From: Cordia subcordata | Taxonomy: Eukaryota > Streptophyta > Magnoliopsida > Boraginales > Cordiaceae | Reading direction: 5' to 3' | Assembly (NCBI GenBank): GCA_028554755.1 | Contig: JAPTOF010000002.1 | Location: 8,853,001 to 8,917,000 of the forward strand | DNA length: 64,000 nt | Shown here: in pieces, positions 48,335-59,917 of the stretch | Position numbering within the stretch: position 1 is the stretch's first letter | Layout of the letters: the number at the start of each line of letters is the position of its first letter | Made by a program: the position numbers and the translations under genes | The notes under the pieces: model-generated | What the model saw: the letters and a program-made list of their open reading frames with translations, nothing else | Told to the model about the DNA's origin: nothing | The model's database searches: none

Positions 48335-48845
48335 AGTATATTTTGATATAAATAGGATTTAAAATTACTTTTTATGTTATTTTAGATTTATACTTTGTCA
48401 AAGAAAATATAAAAATGTAGAAAATAGTTAGAAAAGCCAAAAAATAATGAAGAGAGGGTAAGATTGCCAAAAGAAACAATAAAACACAATCCACTACCTG
48501 AAACGTTAAAAATATTAACGTTTCAGAAACACTACTTTAAGCACTAGTTTAACTAAAAACATTACTTTACCGAACAACAAAAATAGGAAGAGATAGTACC
48601 AAGTCAAAACATTAAATATTAGTTGAAACAATGTTGCCGAATAGTGCCTTAGTTAATAATTGAGATAAATACATACTCTTTCAAATAGTTATGGATAATT
48701 TAGTTAATTGGGATAATTACTCTTTTAAAAATGATTTATTTATATTTTCTGTTAAAGAGAAATTTAGTATTATCATTTTTCAAGTCTATCTGAAATCATA
48801 AATTTTATAATATAGTAACATTATCGGATACATACTTAAACCTTA

Positions 48846-49210
48846 GAGCCCGTTTGGATTTTTTTTCCTTTTAAACAGAATGTGTATCTTTTTTAATTTT
48901 AAGAAAAGCTACTTTTTTACAATAAATATTTGGATAGACAAGAAGTAGAAATTGAGTCTCTTTTCTAAAAGCAAAAAATTTGACTATTTGGGCTTTGTAT
49001 TTTAGATATTGAGCTTTCAGCTACTTTGAGGACAATATTAAGCTTTTAAAAGATATTGAGCGATATTTTTGAAAGGAAAAAGAAGAAAAATATATCCTAA
49101 TTTGATATAAAAATAGCTTTTGATTGCAACGTTTCATTTTTCTAACTTCAATTTTAATTTTGGATTTTAACTAAAAAACTCTTTAAAAATGGGTCAAACA
49201 AGTCCAAATC
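48846..49210. mobile_element. hAT-type MITE-like element
   Basis: GAGCCCGTTTGGATTTTTTT at the left faces GGGTCAAACAAGTCCAAATC at the right. The related element at 61571 shares internal sequence (GAGCTTTCA, then GAGGACAATATTAAGCTTT). Confidence 0.6.
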
Positions 49211-49729
49211 GATTATATATATATATATATACTAAACCAAACCTGATGTTCCAGACTCATCCTTTGCACGATAATTGTCAATTTCTACTAATGCCACGTG
49301 GCGCTATACAATGCAAGAAAAATCAGTATTTTGCTACCCATTACTTATCTGTACATCTTTTTTAAAAAAGAAAAAGACTAAACATTTTCTAAAAAAAAGG
49401 AAAAGACAAATCTATTACCTTAAAAAGATACCAATAAATAATGAAAATGTATCAATCTATATATATGATTCATGATTCTTTTCCTAAAATTATCAGATTT
49501 TACAAAAATATAAAAATTGTATTCAATATCAGAAATTTATATGACAAAATATATTTATGTTTTGTCTCTTACATTGATTGTCAAATTTGACTATTAACAA
49601 TTATAAAAATATGCATTTCTCTCGTGCATCATATGAGTACTATCATATTATATAAATATCAAAATAATTGGTCAAAATGCTTTTCAATTTTGAAATCATT
49701 ATATAAATTTTAGTTTATATCACATTATA

Positions 49730-49776
49730 TAAATATTGAGACTCGTGCATCTCACAGGTAGATATACTAGTATATT
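49730..49776. other. Helitron-like 3' end candidate
   Basis: ACTCGTGCATCTCACAGGT followed by AGATATACTAGT resembles the short hairpin plus CTAGT end of plant Helitrons. The hairpin is imperfect. No helicase gene is present. Confidence 0.3.
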
Positions 49777-50282
49777 ATAAAATAAAATTTTTAATTTTTT
49801 TGATTTATGTCACATGTCATCAACCTTTTTTTTCGTCGCGAACACCTTAGCGAATCTCTATTATTCATACAAAAAAGAAAAATCCTAATCTAATTTATTC
49901 TGTATATGTATCTCCTTTTGGGCGTATTCAGTGCAACTAGCAGATTATGTAGCGGATAGCGGTTTAGATAGTGAATAGTTGTTGTGTTTCAACGGTTAGT
50001 GGATAGCTGTTTTACTAGCGGATTGTTTTAGATTTGTTCGATAAAATTAGCTGGTGAATGCAAAATGACAAAAAAGACATCGGTATCTGGTTATTATTTT
50101 TGTGATGATGATGATGATGATAATAAAAATAAAATTATTATTATTAATAATAAAATAATTAAGATAATTTATTTTATAATTAAATATACTTGTCTTAAAA
50201 TAATATTTATTAATAAGGCATAATAAATTTACTTTATTTAAAATTAATTTTATTAATATTATAAATAAATATTTTTTATAAC

Positions 50283-51289
50283 TTCAAAGAATCCAAGAGA
50301 TATACTCTATAGGATTTCCCCACACTTTACAAGCTTTAATGAATAAATCTTACAAAGATTATAGTTCTCAAAGTGTGTATGTACTCAAGAATAAGAAAAG
50401 ATTGAATCTAAGATTTTCTTCAAGAAGAAGATGAATAAGCTCTTGAAAGCTCAAATATATTGCAAGAATGACTCAAAGATGGATTGAATGATGATAAACA
50501 CTTTAGCATACTTCAATTGATGTTTAAAAAGTGTATTAAATGAGTATTTAAAGATATTTGGGGGATGGGGATTTGGTAGGTGAAGAAAATTTGGGATTTT
50601 CGGCCAGAACAGTAATAAATGGCTAGTGCATTTATTACAGCTCCCGTTCAGCCGGTCAACCGGCTGGGTCGTCCGACTATCCCCTTTTCTTCTCTGACTA
50701 GGCCGGACGCCTTAGCCGGTCGACCGGCTAGGGGGTCCGGCTTTTCCTTCAACTTTCTGTTTTGGCCGGGCGACCCTCCCAAGTCAGCCGGTCGACCGGC
50801 TGAGGGGTCCGGCCACTCCAGAATGTGAAGTAAAGCCAGAGTTTTGCAGGAAAACATTTTAAGTGCATTTTCACATCTCCAAATCATTTTGAATAAATTT
50901 GTAAACACATGTTGTGAATTGAAACACCCCAAAAACTCATTTTATCTCTATGTGTGCATTCAAATACATTTTTGCATATGTTATATCAAATGTGCAAGAC
51001 TTGAAAATTTTGCTATGAATAAGAAAAAGAAGGTTTGAGCCAAGTTCACACAATATATAGGCTTTTCACAAAAAGAGCAAGAAGTGAACTAATGTCCGGT
51101 GCCCCTTATGACTTCTCTTCTCCTTCTTATGCTTTCTCTCCTTCTCTTTCTTCAAGTAATGCTCTTTGTACATTTTCTTCAATCTTTCAAAGCTTCAACT
51201 AGATATAATCTCATTTTCACAAGAAGCTATTTAGTAAGATAATGCATATATTTTCATCATCAAAACCAATAATGAATATTTAGCTAACA
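50283..51289 (-). repeat. 3' LTR of the Sirevirus-like copia element (truncated at its outer end)
   Basis: Read on the minus strand it begins TGTTAGCTAAATATTC at 51289 and is near-identical to 58975-59917. It lacks about 300 bp that end the other LTR and instead runs into the AT-rich flank at about 50280. It contains GC-rich palindromes AGCCGGTCGACCGGCT. Confidence 0.8.
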
Positions 51290-51304
51290 ATCTCTTCCTT
51301 TTTG
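51290..51304 (-). other. Polypurine tract of the copia element
   Basis: On the minus strand AAAAAGGAAGAGAT lies directly before the LTR start TGTTAGC, as expected for second-strand priming. Confidence 0.75.
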
Positions 51305-51906
51305 ATGATGACAAAATTTTAAGATATTTGACAAAAGTACTCCCCTTTAATATATGCATTCCTTTAAAAAATGAATTTTTGGAAAAATGCTTTAACTATC
51401 AAATTTAACTCATTTGCAAAGACATGCAAATAGCCATATTCAAACAATTAAAACATATCAACAAAGCGTACCATTTACCATTTACTTTTCCAAACAAAGC
51501 ATACACCATTCAGCATATATCATGCACCAAAAAATACCATTCACCATATATCATGCACCAAAGAAATACCATTCACCAAAGTATAAAATATAAAGGCAGG
51601 AAAAGAAACAAAGGTTAAGAGTGTATTAAAAAAATAATTTGTTAACTAAAGTCAAGAATGTAAAAGTCAACTAAAGCTAAAAATTATTTTCAAGTGAAAT
51701 GAAAAATGTTTTTCAAAAAGAAGAAAATTAGGGTGCGCGATCATGGTGATCCTTGAAGTATTCTCTCATATCTGATTTCATAGCAGCCACTTCTGAATCA
51801 ATATGTTACCTCCAAACAGTGAGCTCGTCCCATTGGCTTGTCATAGTTGCCCTCATTTCGCCCATACCAGTGTTCAACGCTTACAACTAAGTCAAAATCT
51901 GAGCCA

Positions 51907-53174
51907 TCAAAGAAGGGTTTTCCGAGCCATCAAAGAAGGGTTTTCCTGTTGACCCACCGAGCTAAAAGCAGCACCACCCATTGAGCTGGAACCTGCACCG
52001 CGACGAACCTCTCGTCGTCGTTGCTCATCAATATGTGCTTTCTCCCTTGACTCTCTCATTACTTGCCTAAGAGCAATCTCCTCAGGATTAACCTCTTCTT
52101 CCTCAGAGGTACTTACAACCATGGGTGTAGTTCTTGGTATGCCTATATCGGGTTCTCCCTCAATTTCCAGCCCAACATCTTCTTCCAATATGATATCTAT
52201 CCCACCAAGTGTGTCATCAAGCTTTTGTGCTTCAGGACCAAAAACTGGGTTGGTGAAAGTAGTGCTCTTCTTAGTTCTTTCCTTAATAGCAGCTTAAGTG
52301 GTTTGGGGTAAGCTTTTGAATGTCTCTCTATTTATAGGCTCTCCGTTATACCAGTAAATCCCCATAAAATTTATATATAACATGTCAAAGTTCCAAGCAA
52401 ATTCTTTGTATGGGGCATTTGAAGTTATGTTGAAGTGGGAGAAGATATACATTAACGCCAAGTCGTTTTTCCTCCACCCTTGCCACTAATTTGTAGGATA
52501 TGATGAAGAATAAGGAAAGATAAGGCTATCTTTTTGTTCTTCCTAAGGCTATAATATATGTAGGCATCCATAGCCGGAATATTTCCATCATTGATATTTC
52601 TAGGAAGAAGTACTTCACTAATGAATTTGAGAGAAATTCTTGTATTAACATCAACATCTCTCAACAATGGACGAATCAAATCTGGATTCCTAGGCCCTAC
52701 TTTCTTCCACATATATTTTATAACTTGACCCGGGATACCAGCTTCCTTAATTCCTTCTGGCCACTCTTGACTATTGTAATGTCCCTCACCATCTACAGAT
52801 ATTTTGAAAATTTCTCCCAAAACTTTTTCATTAAGAACAAAGTTTTCTCCCCATACAGTCGAACTTAACACCAAATTTGAGCTCAAACTTTGTACCTCAA
52901 GATTTTCATAAAATTCTATAATCAAGTTGTCTTGGACATCACAATATATATGCATAAAATAATCCCAATCCTTAAACAATGATAAAACATCTGTACCCGC
53001 AAAATCTGTATCAACAAGATATTTACCGTACATAATGGATTGCTTTCCTTGGATTTTTGACACGGGACGCGGTGGCGGTGATGGTGGAGATCGTGTTCTT
53101 GGTCGCTTTCTTTTTCTCCCACGTGATTGACCTCTTCCCCTTGGATTCACCATGACTTCGCGTTGTTTTTGCAA
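51907..53174 (-). CDS. Extra ORF downstream of pol (env-position ORF), two open parts
   Basis: The first part (53174-52452) is 240 codons. It has a basic Arg-rich start (GRGQSRGRKRKRPRTRS), then YGKYLVDTDF, LIIEFYENLEVQ, VWGENFVLNEKVLGEIFKI, LPRNINDGNIPAMDAYIYYS and ILQISGK. This resembles the 'putative plant transposon protein' domain often found in plant retrotransposons; I judge so from memory of the pattern. The second part (52188-51907) is acidic, then rich in Glu and Arg, probably coiled coil. The two are separated by a stop or an unrecognised intron. No signal peptide or membrane segment is visible, so it does not look like a true envelope. It sits between RNase H and the 3' LTR. Confidence 0.55.
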
Positions 53175-53339
53175 GAATAATCGGTGAAAACTTTGTTTTT
53201 GAAATGGGCAAGCAAATGTTAGGAAGAAATTTGGAAGAAAACGGTTGAAAATTGAAGATTTTGAGATGGGTTTTGGAGAGTTTTGGCTAGGGTTTTAAAA
53301 AATTTGATAGAATGTAGTGAATTTGGGGTGAAAAACCCT

Positions 53340-53490
53340 CAATTTTTAACCCTGTCCGCGTTCAGCCGGTTGACTAGCTGGTCGCGGGTGGTCGACCGGC
53401 TAGGTCGACCGGTCGGATCAGAGAGCTCATTAAAGAATTCTTTTCAGCCGGACGCCTAATGCATCAGTCGGTCGACCGGCTTGGTCAGAA
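53340..53490. repeat. GC-rich GGTCGACCGGCT palindrome cluster, internal copy
   Basis: Several CAGCCGGT...GGTCGACCGGCT motifs in an otherwise AT-rich stretch between RNase H and the downstream ORF. The same motifs occur in both LTRs. Confidence 0.75.
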
Positions 53491-53545
53491 GGTGCATAAA
53501 TTGCTTATTTTCCATATTCAAGCCACATAAACATATATATCCAAT

Positions 53546-56500
53546 TTAACCACATTTTATCATTCCAATCTCTGTCCTAATATTGCAAAATTGATCTTCA
53601 TTCAAAGGTTTAGTAAAAATATCAGCAACTTGATGTAAAGCATCAGCAAATTCAAGAATTATATCACCTTTTTGTACATGATCTCTAATGAAATGGTGCC
53701 TAATCTCAATATGCTTAGTTTTTGAGTGTTGAATTGGGTTCTTAGTAAGATTAATTGCACTAGTATTATCACAATATATAGGAATATGATCATACTTCAA
53801 TCCATAATCAAGTAAATTTTGTTTCATCCACAAAATTTGAGCCACACAACTACCAGCTGCAATATATTAAGCTTCGGTGGTAGAAATAGCAACGCTATTT
53901 TGTTTCCTATAAGACCAAGATACTAAGGAATGTCCTAGGAATTGGCATGTTCCACTAGTGCTCTTACGATCTACTTTACAACCAGCATAGTCAGCATCAG
54001 AAAAACCACATAGATCAAATCACGTTCCTTTAGCATACCAAAGCCTTAAATTAATTGTTCACTTAAGATATCTAATTATTCTTTTTACAGCTGTTAAGTG
54101 AATTTCCTTAGGATTGGATTGAAATCTAGCACATAAGCACACTGAGAACATGATATCAGGTCTAGAGGTAGTCAAATATAATAGGATACCGATCATACCT
54201 CTATATTTCTTCTCGTTTATTGATTTACCTTTCTCATATTTATCTAGCTTTGTTGAGGGGCTCATGGGAGTTCCAATTTCCTTTGCATCTTCAAGTCCAA
54301 ATTTCTTGATGATTTCCTTGGTGTATTTCGCTTGATTTATAAAGATCCCCTCTTTTGCTTGTTTGATTTGGAGTTCGAGGAAGAAAGTTAATTCTCCCAT
54401 CATGCTCATCTCGAACTCCTTATGCATGCACTTTGAAAAATTCTCACACAAGGAAACATTAGTAGCACCGAAAATTATATCATCTACATAGATTTGGACA
54501 AGTAGAATGTCATTGTCTTTTCTTTTGATAAATAGGGTTGAATCAAGTTTTCCTCTTTTAAAATTGTTTTCTACCAAAAATCCACTAAGTCTTTCATACC
54601 AAGCTCTAGGAGCTTGCTTTAAGTCATATAAAGCCTTTTCTAGTTTAAAAACATGATTAGGAAAGCATGAATCTTCAAAACCAGGGGGTTATTCAACATA
54701 AACTTCTTCTTCAATGAATCCATTTAAAAATGCACTTTTCACATCCATTTGATAAAGCTTAAAGTCCATGTGACATGCAAATGCAAGTAACATATAAATG
54801 GATTCAAGTCTAGCTACAGGAGCATAAGTTTCATCATAATCAATTCCTTCTTCTTGATTGTATCCTTGTGCAACTAGTCTAGCCTTATTCCTAGTCACTA
54901 TTCTGGCTTAATCTAGTTTGTTTCTGAATACCCATTTGGTTCCTATTACCGGTCTATCTTTAGGTTTTTCAACTAGCTTCCAAACTTTATTTCTCTCAAA
55001 TTGATTGAGTTCTTCTTGCATGACCATTATCCAATTTTCATCTAGTAGAGCTTCTTTTACATTTTTGGGTTCAATATGAGAAATAAATGCATGATGCTCA
55101 CAAAAAGTACTAATATTACGCCTAGTTCTTACACCTTCATTTGGATCACCAAGAATAAGATCTTGAGGATGGTTTCTCATGAACTTCCAACTCTTTGGTA
55201 GATCTTCATGAGGTTCTTTTGTTTCATCATTTTTGTTTGAGCAATGTTTGATTTCCTCATTTGCTTGAGACCTCCTTTCTTAAAGTTCTTCTTCTTGCTT
55301 CATTGGTTTTTCTTTGTCTTTTGGAGTTGGATCTTCAAACGTTGTCTTTTCCAAAAGATAACCTACATCATCAATTTCGTTTCTTGTCTTAAATGGATTA
55401 GTCTCATCAAATGTAACATGTATTGATTCTTCTACAACAAGAGTTTTCTTATTATATACCCTATATGCTTTGCTCTTTGTGGAATAACCTAAGAATATTC
55501 CTTCATCGGATTTAGCATCAAATTTTCTTAAGTGGTCCTTAGTGTTTTGAATAAAACATTTACAATCAAATACCTTGAAGTATGATATTTTAGGTGTTTT
55601 GCCATGCCATAATTCATATGGAGTTTTGTTTAAAATAGGTTTAATCAATACTCTATTTTGCACATAGCACGCAATATTTATGGCTTCACTCCAAAAATAT
55701 GTTGGAAAGTTGTGTTCTTTTAGCATAGTTCTTGCCATTTCTTATAATGTACGATTCTTCCTCTCTACTACCCCATTTTGTTGAGGAGTACGAGGGGCCG
55801 AAAAGTTATGCTCAATGTCATGTTCATCACAAAAGTTCATGAAAGGAGTATTCACATATTCGGTGCCATTATCACTACGAATGCAAGTTATAAAATAGCT
55901 TTTCTCATTTTGCACTTTTCTACACAATCTTACAAATTCATTGAAGGCATCATTTTTATGTGCAAGAAACATGACCTATGTAAATCTAGTGTAATCATCA
56001 ACTACAACAAATGTATACCTAGATCCTCCTAAGCTTGCCACATCAATGGGTCCAAACAAATCCATGTGCAATAGTTGTAATGCTCTATTTGTTGAAACTT
56101 TATTTAAGGATTTGAAGGATGTCTTGTGTTGTTTTCCTAATTGACAAGCATCACAAATTTTGTCTCTTTCAAATTTTAGCTTTGGTAGGTCTCTAACTAG
56201 ATCATGCTTTGACAAATCATTCAAGAAGCTTATGCTAGCATGTCCTAATCTTCTATGCCATAACCAAGCATTATCATGCACAATGGATAAATATTTAACA
56301 TGTTGACATATAAGTTGATCAATTTCAACAGTGTAAATATTTTCATTTCTCTGAGCTATAAATAACACATTATCATTTCCACGTTCATACACAAGGCATT
56401 TAGAAGATTGAAAAACAACTTTATGACCTTTGTCACATAATTGGCTAATGCTAAGTAGATTAAATTTTAGACCCTCCACTAGTAGAACATTGTATAGCAA

Positions 56501-56860
56501 GAGAGTTTTCGTTACCAATGCTTCCTTTTCCAATAATTTTTCCTTTGCCATTGTCCTAAAAGGTAACGTCTCCTCCTTTTGTCCTTTTTAATTTGTAGAA
56601 AAGCGAAGAGTTCCCCGTCATGTGCTTGGAACATCCACTATCCAAGATCCATTTTATTTTGCTTGAATTGCTTTTATTGCATACCTACATACATGAAATT
56701 AATGCAATTCTTTATTTTGGGGTCCCCAACAACTTGGGTTCTTGGCGTTAGTTTCAATTTTTGTTTTTGACCACCCATTTAGGTCTTAGCCAATATGGAA
56801 CATGTGATCCTTTATCACGAATTTTCTTGTAATAACAATATGTAGATACATGTCATTTCT
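53546..56860 (-). pseudogene. Copia pol: protease, integrase, RT and RNase H (multiple stops)
   Basis: Protease WILDSGCSKHMTG lies at about 56660-56620. Integrase has HRRLGHAS, CDACQLGKQHK, MDLFGPIDVASLGG, SDNGTEYVN and APRTPQQNGVVERKNRTL. RT has [56 protein letters not shown] (active site YVDD) and RPDIMFSVCLCAR. RNase H has the DADYAGCKVDRKSTSGTCQF region, YCDNTSAINLTKNPIQHSKT and VADIFTKPL. Stops lie at TRFT*VMF (55975), RTL*EMA (55741), LD*AR (54907), VYVE*PPG (54688), RYLK*TIN (54058) and TEA*YIA (about 53870). The islands are otherwise well kept, so inactivation is moderately recent. Confidence 0.9.
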
Positions 56861-58425
56861 TTTCACAATAGGTACAAACAACATTTGATTTTGGTGAAGA
56901 GGAGGATTTAGAGGTAGAAGCCTTGACAAAATAGGTTTTGAAATATTTTTGATTAATACTGGGCTTGTATCTTATACCACTCTTATCAAAAGACATTTTT
57001 TGACTTCCAAGAAGTTTTTCAAAATTTTCTTTGCCATTAGTAAATTTTTGAATAATTCCATTCAAATCCATATTTTTCTTTTTCAAATCTTTAACCTCTT
57101 TTTCAATTTTTATAAAATCCTCGACATAAGAATCATTTTCTTTTTCTAAGATATCTCCTTTTTCAATAAGAGAGACATTTTTCTTTTCCAAGATTTCCTT
57201 TTCATTAAGAACAAGTTTTAAACTTTTATGCATTTGCTTGTTTTTTGTCAAAGCTAAGGATAAATCATCATGTAATTTAGTAAATGCATCTTTTAGTTCA
57301 TCAAAACTACATTCTTCTTCCTCTTCTTCACTAGATGAATAATGAATAGATGGTGAAGGTGAAGATGGTACCTCTTCCTCATTGGCCATGAGGCAAAAGT
57401 TGGCTACCTTATGATGCTCTTCCTCTTCTTCTTTGGTTTTGGAGAAGTCCCACGTGGCCTTGAGCGCCTTTCCTTCCTTCTTCTTTGAAAGCTTAGGACA
57501 ATTTGCTTTTATATGTCCCGGCTTGTTGCAATTGAAGCACTTTAACTCATCTTTTGCATCTTTTATCTTTTTGAACTCCTTGCCTTCTTTTCCTTTCTTC
57601 TTCCAATTTGTGTTGCTTGAAGAAGCCCCTTTCCTCATCTTTCTATATTTCATAAACCTTTTGAAATTTCGGGCTAGAAGTGCAATTTCTTCATCTTCCG
57701 GGTCCTCATCATCTTCTTCATCGTCATTTGATGGATATTTTGATGCAACGAGAGCAATGGACTTCTTTGCTTTTCTTTCTTTCTTCTTCTTCATGATCTT
57801 TTATCTCAAGCTCATGAGTCATGAGTGACCCAATGAGCTCATTGAGCTCCAATGTATTCAAGTCCTTCACTTCCTTTATTGCCGTGACTTTAGGTTGCCA
57901 TGATGATGGCAAGCTCCTTAGCACTTTCCTTACCTTCTCTACATTGGAATAATCTTTACCAAGAGCTTTCAAATCATTAGTGATTTCAACAAATCTAGAA
58001 AACATTTGTTCAACATTTTCATTTGGAAGCATCTTGAATAATTCATATCTATGTACAAGCATAGCAATCCTAGATTCTTTCACTTGGCGAGTTCCTTCAT
58101 AAGTTACTTCTAATTGATCCCAAAGTTCTTTAGCCGAAGTGCAACCCATTACTCTAGCAAATTTGGTGGCATTCATAGCATTAAATAAATAATGTAATAC
58201 TTTTTGATTTAACTCAAATAATTTAATATTTTCGTCATTCCATTCATTTTTTGGCTTGGGTATTCTCCTATCACCCTCTAATTTTATAGTTAAGGCAGGC
58301 CCATTTTCTATGATTTTTCAGATTTTATAGTCATGTGATTGTATAAACACTTTCATTCTCATTTTTCAAAATGCATAATTCGTTCCATCAAAAAGGGGTG
58401 CTTGTTTAATAGAAATTCCCTCCAT
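56853..58425 (-). pseudogene. Copia gag (UBN2 domain, CCHC knuckle), broken
   Basis: It starts MEGISIKQAPLFDGTNYAF at 58425. The UBN2-type gag domain runs through AKELWDQLEVTYEGT and FVEITNDLKALGK to LRSLPSSWQPKVTAIKE. An acidic, Lys-rich stretch and the CCHC knuckle CFNCNKPGHIKANC follow, then a long Lys/Glu coiled coil and CTYCEKK. Two TGA stops (at YAF*KMR and YKI*KII), where Trp is expected, and a frameshift near 57780 break it. Confidence 0.85.
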
Positions 58426-58481
58426 ATTTGCTAGAAATTCTACTAGTTGTTAGACTATATGTAGAACCCTAGCTCTGATAG

Positions 58482-58494
58482 CAATTGTGGGTAC
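58482..58494 (-). other. Primer-binding site of the copia element
   Basis: On the minus strand TTGCTATCAGAGC follows the LTR end CCCACA. It differs by one base from TTGGTATCAGAGC, the usual initiator tRNA-Met site. Confidence 0.75.
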
Positions 58495-58495
58495 A

Positions 58496-59917
58496 AATAT
58501 CTTAAGAGGGAGGGGGGTGAATTAAGATATTAATATTAATTTTCGTTATTAAAAATTTATAGAAAATTTACAACTTCTAACAATCAATATATCGAACACA
58601 AGATAAGCAACGTAAGTAAGTATAAAAATAGAAGTGTAAGGAGAAAAGAAACAAACGATTTTAAGGTGATTCGGCCAAGCCTACGTCCACTGCCCAAGGA
58701 AGCTCCCCTTAGGACTTCAAAGATCTCCACTAAGATGCTTCTTCAAAACTTGGTGAAGCACAAACCAAATTCTTACAATCTCTTTGAAGCCTAACTTCAA
58801 AGAACCCAAGAGATATACTCTATAGGACTTCCCCACACTTTACAAGCTTTACAACCTCTTTTATTTAATAATTAAATATATTTTTCTTAAAATAATATTT
58901 ATTAATAAGGCATAATAAAATTACTTTATTTAAAATTAATTTTATTAATATTATAAATAAATATTTTTTATAACTTCAAAAAACCCAAGAGATATACTCT
59001 ATAGGATTTCCCCGCACTTTACAAGCTTTAATGAATAAATCTTACAAAGATTATAGCTCTCAAAGTGTGTATGTACTCAAGAATAAGAAAAGATTGAATC
59101 TGAGATTTTTTTCAAGAAGAAGATGAATAAGCTCTTGAAAGCTCAAATATATTGCAAGAATGACTCAAAGATGGATTGAATGATGATAAACACTTTAGCA
59201 CACTTCAATTGATGTTTAGAAAGTGTATTAAATGAGTATTTAAAGAGATTTGGGGGATAGGGATTTGGTAGGTGAAGAAAATTTGGGATTTTCGGCCAGA
59301 ACAGTAATAAACGACTAGTGTATTTATTACAGCTCCCGTTCAGCCGGTCGACCGGCTAGGGGGTCCGGCTTGTCCTTCAACTTTCTGTTTTGGCCAGGCG
59401 GCCCTCCCAAGTCAGCCGGTCGACCGGCTGAGGGGTCCGGCCACTCCAGAATGTGAAGTAAAGCCAGAGTTTTGCAGGAAAACATTTTAAGTGCATTTTC
59501 ACATCTTCAAATCATTTTGAATAAATTTGTAAACACATGTTGTGAATTGAAACACCCCAAAAACTCATTTTATCTCTATGTGTGCATTCAAATACATTTT
59601 TGCATATGTTATATCAAATGTGCAAGACTTGAAAATTTTGCTATGAATAAGAAAAAGAAGGTTTGAGCCAAGTTCACACAATATATAGGCATTTCACAAA
59701 AAGAGCAAGAAGTGAACTAATGTCCGGTGCCCCTTATGACTTCTCTTCTCCTTCTTATGCTTTCTCTCCTTCTCTTTCTTCAAGTAATGCTCTTTGTACA
59801 TTTTCTTCAATCTTTCAAAGCTTCAACTAGATATAATCTCATTTTCACAAGAAGCTATTTAGTAAGATAATGCATATATTTTCATCATCAAAACCAATAA
59901 TGAATATTTAGCTAACA
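58496..59917 (-). repeat. 5' LTR of the copia element, with an inserted flank-like segment
   Basis: The LTR ends are TG..CA on the minus strand, and it is 1422 bp long. The block ACTTCAAAGAACCCAAGAGA through ACAAGCTTTA occurs twice (about 58791-58850 and 58971-59030). Between the copies lies about 110 bp of AT-rich sequence (58861-58970) matching 50169-50280, the DNA just outside the other LTR. The GC-rich palindrome block is about 70 bp shorter than in the 3' LTR. Confidence 0.8.

Larger units (their letters stand above)
47018..48648. mobile_element. hAT-like non-autonomous element with a nested fold-back element
   Basis: The left end is GGGCCTGGTCAACAAAATTAG. The right end on the minus strand is GGCACTATTCGGCAACATTG. 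A paralogous empty site at about 61400-61420 (GAGCATGATTTATTTAGTTA) supports these borders. The fold-back element at 47251-48070 is inserted within it. Internal sequence (AGTAGCTGATAGCTGTTA, then AAAAAGACATTGGTAT) is shared with the element at 49920. Confidence 0.7.
46735..49213. repeat. Dispersed duplicate of the region 61105-62127
   Basis: GATTGACTAAGAAATCTCTC, TTTGTTACGCATTCTACTCC, GGATAATT...TTAGTTAATTG and the element end CCGTTTGGATTTTTTTTCC occur in the same order as near 61110, 61339, 61410-61450 and 61571. The main difference is an insertion at 47018-48648. Confidence 0.7.
50283..59917 (-). mobile_element. Sirevirus-like Ty1-copia retrotransposon
   Basis: The order on the minus strand is 5' LTR (59917-58496), primer-binding site, gag, protease, integrase, RT, RNase H, extra ORF, polypurine tract and 3' LTR. 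LTR outer sequence starts TGTTAG. Gag-pol has many stops, so the copy is dead. An additional ORF after pol is characteristic of Sireviruses, which is why I place it there; the lineage was not tested by phylogeny. Confidence 0.85.

Noticed and set aside
50844..51038. 64-codon frame repeated identically at 59472-59666
   Set aside because: Chance frame within the two LTR copies; identical because the LTRs are duplicates.
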